DNA of 9,845 nt from DSM-111022 sp043424535. GTDB taxonomy: Bacteria > Bacillota > Bacilli > Lactobacillales > Aerococcaceae. Of this stretch, positions 6,899 through 9,845 are shown piece after piece (positions within the stretch are counted from its first letter, which is position 1; the number at the start of each line of letters is the position of its first letter). The stretch covers positions 1-9,845 of the forward strand of contig JBHWOV010000156.1 of assembly GCA_043424535.1 (NCBI GenBank), read 5' to 3'. Below the pieces are notes generated by a model that saw only the letters and a program-made list of their open reading frames with translations, made no database searches and was not told the origin of the DNA. Both the position numbers and the translations under genes were made by a program.

Positions 6899-7855
6899 TT
6901 GTATAAATTTATGAAGAAAATCCCCGCGGGACTATTACTAGTTCCTATGTTGGTCAGTGCATTGATTCATACATTTGCACCGGATTTCTTTACAAATCTT
7001 GGCGGCGTGTCAGAAGCTTTGTTTACAACAAAAGGTATTAATTATGTTATTGGGGCGACTTGCTTCTGCTCAGGAGCAGGAATTGATATGCAACGACTTA
7101 AGAAAGTGTTAAAAAAACAAGGTGTTTTACTCTTAATAAAAACGATTATTTGTATCGTTGCGGGTTATTTCTTTATTAAACTGTTTGGACTAAATGGCGT
7201 TTGGGGTATTAGTGCCATTGCATTTATCACTGCAATTTGTTCTACTAATCCGTCACTATATCTCGCGCTTGAACAAGATTATGGAACAGAAGATGATATG
7301 GGTGCCTTTGGATTAGTCGGACTGTTTTGTGTGCCAGCTTATCCGATGCTCGTATTTTCAATTTCACAAGCAACCCCAATCGACTGGACACCAATCTTGT
7401 CTACGATCGTTCCAATTGTATTTGGTATGATTATTGGAAATCTAGATAAAGAGATGGCCAATTTCTTCAAACCCGGTATCGTCGTATTAACACCATTTAT
7501 GGGATGGGCATTTGGAGCTGGTATTAATCTAATTGATGCGATTCAAGCCGGACCTCAAGGAATCCTTATTTCTGTTTTATACTATCTGTTCATGGTTCCA
7601 ATTATGTTCTTCTTCGAACGAAAATTCTTACACACAGATGGCATTACAACCATTTCAATGGCTTCCATTGCCGGAATGTCAGTTTCTGTTCCAGCATTAA
7701 TGGCTAGCGGAAATGAAGCGTATGCTGCATTCGTCCCTGAAGCAACTGCTCAAATAGCATTTGGTGTCGTTATTACAAGTATCGTTACACCTATCATTGC
7801 TAGTAAACTTTATGCTTATGATCATCGCGACGTTTATAAAGATCATTTAATGTAA
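6899..7855 (+). CDS. 2-keto-3-deoxygluconate permease (KdgT) family transporter, divergent
   Basis: This is an integral membrane symporter of 318 residues with about ten hydrophobic segments, related to KdgT, which imports 2-keto-3-deoxygluconate from pectin or uronate breakdown. Family-like parts are KIPAGLLLVPMLVSALIHTF near the N-terminus, LYLALEQDYGTEDDMGAF (120-137), IIGNLDKEMANFF (178-190), TPFMGWAFGAGINL (198-211) and a C-terminal AATAQ/SIVTPIIAS-like region. Two well-conserved loops differ. The usual NGG before LY is NPS (117-119), and the usual GP-containing loop is FCVPAYPM (143-150). Transport specificity is therefore uncertain. TTG 6899 is chosen because AAGAAGG (6884-6890) lies eight bases upstream. 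The in-frame ATG 6911 would be 20 bases away. No uronate or KDG enzyme gene is in the window. Confidence 0.85.
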   Translation: MYKFMKKIPAGLLLVPMLVSALIHTFAPDFFTNLGGVSEALFTTKGINYVIGATCFCSGAGIDMQRLKKVLKKQGVLLLIKTIICIVAGYFFIKLFGLNGVWGISAIAFITAICSTNPSLYLALEQDYGTEDDMGAFGLVGLFCVPAYPMLVFSISQATPIDWTPILSTIVPIVFGMIIGNLDKEMANFFKPGIVVLTPFMGWAFGAGINLIDAIQAGPQGILISVLYYLFMVPIMFFFERKFLHTDGITTISMASIAGMSVSVPALMASGNEAYAAFVPEATAQIAFGVVITSIVTPIIASKLYAYDHRDVYKDHLM

Positions 7856-7865
7856 TTTTAAAAAT

Positions 7866-7896
7866 AGACCTCCCAAGTATAATACTTGGGAGGTCT
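7866..7896. terminator. Shared terminator hairpin between convergent genes
   Basis: AGACCTCCCAAGTAT (7866-7880) and its perfect reverse complement (7882-7896) form a 15-bp stem, with the innermost pairs probably open as the loop. The T-run is better on the minus strand, where the stem is followed by TATTTTTAAAA. On the plus strand only TTCTC follows. It therefore mainly ends the zinc-ribbon transcript and probably also stops the transporter transcript. Confidence 0.85.
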
Positions 7897-7915
7897 TCTC
7901 ATGTGATGAATATTT

Positions 7916-8260
7916 TTAATTTTTTTTCACTAATTCTGATTTTAAATACATTCGCCCAAACCCATCAACTCTACATTCAATGTCATGATCATTAATAGGT
8001 TCTGACAAAATACGAATATTTGAAATTTTAGTACCTTGTTTTATTTTTTTGCTACCAGAGACTTTAATATCTTGATGGACAATCACATTATCACCATCAG
8101 CTAAGGCATTGCCATTGGCATCGCGGACAGTCGCAGCTTCTTCTGCTGCATCCATCTCCGCTTGTGTCCATTCATGACCACATATCGGACAAATAAATAA
8201 TTGCCCATCAGAATAAGTTAATGTTTCAGAGCATTGCGGACAAGCCGGAAAATCAGTCAT
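7916..8260 (-). CDS. yjdM: YjdM/PhnA-type zinc-ribbon protein
   Basis: This small soluble protein (114 residues from the chosen start) belongs to the YjdM family, formerly called PhnA and often mislabelled as phosphonoacetate hydrolase. An N-terminal zinc ribbon has two CPxC knuckles, C7/C10 and C24/C27, separated by the family segment TYSDGQLFICPICGHEW. The C-terminal domain has the conserved DANGNALADGDNVIVHQDIKVSGSKK-type SH3-like fold, with GTKISNIRI and DIECRVDGFGRMYLKSELVKK at the end. ATG 8260 is preferred because GAGAGGG lies about nine bases upstream. An in-frame TTG at 8266 sits too close to that site. The physiological role is not known. The gene lies 84 bases downstream of the CsbD-like gene on the same strand and may share its transcript. 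Confidence 0.9.
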   Translation of the reverse strand: MTDFPACPQCSETLTYSDGQLFICPICGHEWTQAEMDAAEEAATVRDANGNALADGDNVIVHQDIKVSGSKKIKQGTKISNIRILSEPINDHDIECRVDGFGRMYLKSELVKKN

Positions 8261-8344
8261 ATTCAATCACCCTCTCAATATATATTCAATCTTCTCAGAA
8301 AAATTCTTATTGAAAATTCGTAAAGATGATTAACTAATTTTTTA

Positions 8345-8367
8345 TTATTCAGACTTTTTCTGAATAA
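8345..8367 (-). other. RNA hairpin at the 3' end of the CsbD-like coding region
   Basis: TTATTCAGA and TCTGAATAA form a perfect 9-bp stem with a five-base loop, and the TAA stop codon (8347-8345) makes up the end of the second arm. On the minus strand an A-rich stretch follows, not a T-run, so this is not a normal intrinsic terminator. It may protect or mark the 3' end or affect expression of the zinc-ribbon gene downstream. Confidence 0.5.
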
Positions 8368-8842
8368 CCACTTCATCTCCTTCATCAGGAAGAGCTTCTT
8401 CAATCGTTTCATCGGTACGATCAGAAATTTCTTGGGATAATTTATTGGCTTCTACCGCATTTTCTCGGTCTTCTTCTTTGAGTCTTTCATTTTCTTCTAT
8501 TGCACTACGACGTAATTCTTCCGCTTTATTTCGCGCTTCTTCTTTTAATTCGCGCCCTTCTGTAATCGCTGCTTGAAGTCGCTCATCAGCAGATTGTTGG
8601 ACACTTTCATGTGTTTCAGCAATTTGACGTTTAATCGCATCATCAGCTGCTTGAATACGCTCTTCTGCCGATTTAGCTAAAGTCTCTTCATTGGCACGTC
8701 CCTTCGCAGCGGCTTGCTTAATTTCCCCTTCAACTTGTTGAGCGATTCCTTTTGCTTGAGTTTCGACATCATCGGTTGCCTTCCCATAAACTTCTTTTAT
8801 TTTTCCAACAATTTCATCTATTTGGCCTTCAAGGTTTTCCAT
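8345..8842 (-). CDS. CsbD-like protein with long charged helical extension
   Basis: The 165-residue predicted soluble protein has no Cys or Trp and no membrane segment. Residues 4-45 (EGQIDEIVGKIKEVYGKATDD ending in QQVEGEIKQAA) match the CsbD pattern of paired GK-type helices seen in small general-stress proteins. Residues 46-150 form a long Glu/Ala/Lys/Arg-rich helix, probably a coiled coil or LEA-like segment, with repeats SAEERIQAA (58-66) and SADERLQAA (84-92) 26 residues apart and a weaker third unit near 113. The acidic tail ends VVIQKKSE. CsbD proteins are usually only 60-80 residues, so this is an extended version. The role is inferred as stress-related. ATG 8842 is needed for the CsbD domain, yet the strong ribosome site lies 20 bases away (see findings). 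An extended -10 promoter precedes it. Confidence 0.8.
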   Translation of the reverse strand: MENLEGQIDEIVGKIKEVYGKATDDVETQAKGIAQQVEGEIKQAAAKGRANEETLAKSAEERIQAADDAIKRQIAETHESVQQSADERLQAAITEGRELKEEARNKAEELRRSAIEENERLKEEDRENAVEANKLSQEISDRTDETIEEALPDEGDEVVIQKKSE

Positions 8843-8853
8843 GTATCTGTCAT
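8818..8853 (-). other. Short overlapping reading frame (11 codons) at the ribosome site of the CsbD-like gene
   Basis: ATG 8853 (or the directly preceding in-frame GTG 8856) starts a short frame, MTDTWKTLKAK, ending at TAG 8820-8818 inside the CsbD-like gene in another frame. The strong ribosome site CTCCTTTT (plus-strand 8863-8870, read AAAAGGAG) is nine bases from this ATG and six from the GTG, which is ideal. Whether the peptide is made is unknown. It may be a leader that couples to the ATG at 8842, or a sign of a frame change. Confidence 0.35.
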
Positions 8854-8885
8854 CACAGTCAGCTCCTTTTGTATTTCATGACAAA

Positions 8886-8894
8886 AGTATAGCA
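8886..8894 (-). promoter_or_regulatory. Extended -10 promoter of the CsbD-like gene
   Basis: Read on the minus strand, TGC (8894-8892) directly precedes TATACT (8891-8886), an extended -10 element. No good -35 is visible 16-18 bases upstream, which extended -10 promoters can tolerate. No sigma-B type sequence was recognised. The predicted transcript start lies near 8879, giving a leader of about 37 bases. Confidence 0.6.
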
Positions 8895-8942
8895 TGATAT
8901 TCAAATTAAAGCATGTTTTTTGTATTAAATATTAAAACACGA

Positions 8943-8961
8943 TGATAAAATAATTTTATCA
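8943..8961. terminator. AT-rich palindrome, weak terminator candidate of the HAD gene
   Basis: TGATAAAAT (8943-8951) and ATTTTATCA (8953-8961) are perfect reverse complements around one central base. It lies 24 bases after the HAD gene stop on the minus strand and is followed there by TCGTGTTTTAAT. The stem is almost entirely A-T pairs, so it would be a weak terminator. It could instead be a protein-binding palindrome. Confidence 0.35.
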
Positions 8962-8984
8962 CTTCCATACGCCGAGAAACTTCA

Positions 8985-9674
8985 CTAAAATTGACCTAAT
9001 AATTCGGAAAAATGGCATATTTCGGGACAATTCAATTGATCGTTTATTTGATTGTCAAAATTAAAATAAATAGGTTGCCATCCTTGCTTAGCTGCCGGTA
9101 CACAGTCATTCACGAGATGATCACCTATAAATACGATGGATTCATTTGGTGTTGAAAGGGATTGTTGAACATATTCGAAGATGCGTTGATCAGGCTTAGA
9201 TAGTCCAACATCTTCTGAGATAAACCAATTGCTAGGTTCAATGTACTGACTCATTCCTAATTTATTGAGCTTCTCATTTTGCCCTTCGCTTGTACCATTC
9301 GTTAAAACAAACAATCGATAATCTTTTTCTTTCAATTCATTTATAAATTCTATGAAACCAGGACGAAATTCTATTTTTGAACGATAGTATTCATATAGCG
9401 CATTAAAAATTATGGCTTCATCTTTTGAGATATCATAATTGAAAGATTTATAAGTGCTAATAACACGGTCCACTTGATATTCTAATTGACGCTTTTTACC
9501 TTCAATGAATAACTGATATTCCTTTGCTGAATAAAACTGATACTGTCGATTAAATTTTTCAAAAGAAACTCCTGTTTCACAAATTGACGTCTCCATTATG
9601 CGATAAACATTTCTATAAATTGCATAACGATCATATAATGTATCATCCAAATCAAAGCCCACTGCTTGTATCAA
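8985..9674 (-). CDS. HAD-superfamily hydrolase (subfamily IA, YjjG-like)
   Basis: This is a cytoplasmic haloacid-dehalogenase-fold phosphatase, 229 residues from the chosen start. Motif I is DLDDTLYD with the nucleophile D8 and acid/base D10. A helical C1 cap spans about 18-105. Motif II is FVLTNGT (T125), motif III is SKPD (K160) and motif IV is GDHLVNDCVPAAKQG (D185 and D190). All catalytic residues are present. The DDT motif and cap type resemble pyrimidine nucleotidases of the YjjG/YfnB kind, but the substrate cannot be told. TTG 9674 is chosen because GAGGAG (9687-9682) stands seven bases upstream and the protein then starts MIQAVGFDLDDT, as usual for the family. ATG 9689 and ATG 9770 are in frame but have poor or no ribosome sites. 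Confidence 0.88.
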   Translation of the reverse strand: MIQAVGFDLDDTLYDRYAIYRNVYRIMETSICETGVSFEKFNRQYQFYSAKEYQLFIEGKKRQLEYQVDRVISTYKSFNYDISKDEAIIFNALYEYYRSKIEFRPGFIEFINELKEKDYRLFVLTNGTSEGQNEKLNKLGMSQYIEPSNWFISEDVGLSKPDQRIFEYVQQSLSTPNESIVFIGDHLVNDCVPAAKQGWQPIYFNFDNQINDQLNCPEICHFSELLGQF

Positions 9675-9697
9675 AATATGTCTCCTCATCTCTTCGT

Positions 9698-9714
9698 TTT
9701 GAAATATTTTCAAA
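9698..9714. promoter_or_regulatory. Palindrome in the leader of the HAD gene
   Basis: TTTGAAA (9698-9704) and TTTCAAA (9708-9714) form a perfect 7-bp dyad around TAT, 24 bases upstream of the chosen TTG start. The position suits an operator or a small leader hairpin, but no known regulator consensus was matched. It may be chance in AT-rich sequence. Confidence 0.25.
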
Positions 9715-9772
9715 GTTTTGTTACAACTTAATACATCATTTAAAAATATTCCTCTAAATGAGTTTAACATAT

Positions 9773-9821
9773 AAAAGACGCAAATTATTGTCGTTAATAA
9801 ACAATAATTCGCGTCTTTTTA
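9773..9821. terminator. Long bidirectional terminator at the right edge
   Basis: AAAAGACGC (9773-9781) through 9791 pairs with 9801-9819 in a 19-bp stem having a single A/C mismatch (9782/9810) and a nine-base loop. A run of five Ts (9816-9820) follows on the plus strand, and TTTTATAT follows on the minus strand, so it can work both ways. No plus-strand gene lies just left of it, so it most likely ends a minus-strand gene beyond 9845. It would insulate the HAD gene. Confidence 0.8.
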
Positions 9822-9845
9822 TTAAAATAATTATTTATTCACTTA

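Noticed and set aside
8011..8018. TACGAATA, an exact match to the streptococcal competence box
   Set aside because: It lies inside the zinc-ribbon coding region and points toward no downstream plus-strand gene. A second, reversed copy lies inside comGD (2795-2802). Eight-base matches are expected by chance in AT-rich DNA.
8261..8291. Direct repeat ATTCAATC upstream of the zinc-ribbon gene
   Set aside because: Two 8-base copies 23 bases apart in very AT-rich sequence, one covering an alternative start codon, are not convincing as an operator.
1..9845. Mobile element, phage, CRISPR, toxin-antitoxin or new defence system
   Set aside because: No transposase, integrase, terminal repeats, spaced direct repeats or paired small genes of that kind were seen. 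Most genes have familiar conserved partners.

Overview
The window looks like a chromosomal segment from a low-GC Gram-positive bacterium of the Lactobacillales. The evidence is the compact seven-gene comG competence operon, strong AAGGAGG-type ribosome sites, frequent TTG starts, and the pepP / Asp23-family / nusB neighbourhood. Aerococcaceae or Carnobacteriaceae would fit, but that is a guess. No insertion sequence, phage gene, CRISPR array, tRNA or rRNA was seen. I did not find a convincing new biological system. This is mostly conserved housekeeping DNA with some unusual local features.

Layout. Positions 1-146 hold the 3' end of a small membrane-protein gene. Positions 268-4703 (+) hold comGA to comGG, tightly packed or overlapping. 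They encode the assembly ATPase, the inner-membrane platform protein, the major pseudopilin and four minor pseudopilins of the DNA-uptake pseudopilus. A promoter with an extended -10 then drives pepP (M24 Xaa-Pro peptidase, 4777-5844). It is followed by an Asp23/Gls24-family gene (5903-6319) and nusB (6322-6783), which ends in an intrinsic terminator whose hairpin contains the nusB stop codon. The efp gene, often found between pepP and the Asp23-family gene in Firmicutes, is missing here.

After the terminator a new promoter drives a divergent 2-keto-3-deoxygluconate permease-family transporter (6899-7855, TTG start). A 15-bp perfect hairpin separates it from three genes on the minus strand. 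Read right to left these are a HAD-superfamily hydrolase (start re-assigned to TTG at 9674), a CsbD-like protein with a long charged helical extension, and a YjdM/PhnA-type zinc-ribbon protein. A long hairpin with T-runs on both sides closes the right edge and probably terminates a gene outside the window.

How the genes work together. ComGA powers and ComGB anchors assembly of ComGC, with ComGD/E/F/G as the priming or tip complex. Asp23-family proteins and CsbD-like proteins suggest envelope or general stress functions, and NusB acts in rRNA antitermination. The points most worth a second look are the doubled length and K-like N-terminus of ComGG, altered signature loops in the KdgT-like transporter, the missing efp, and the mismatch between ribosome site and start codon in front of the CsbD-like gene.
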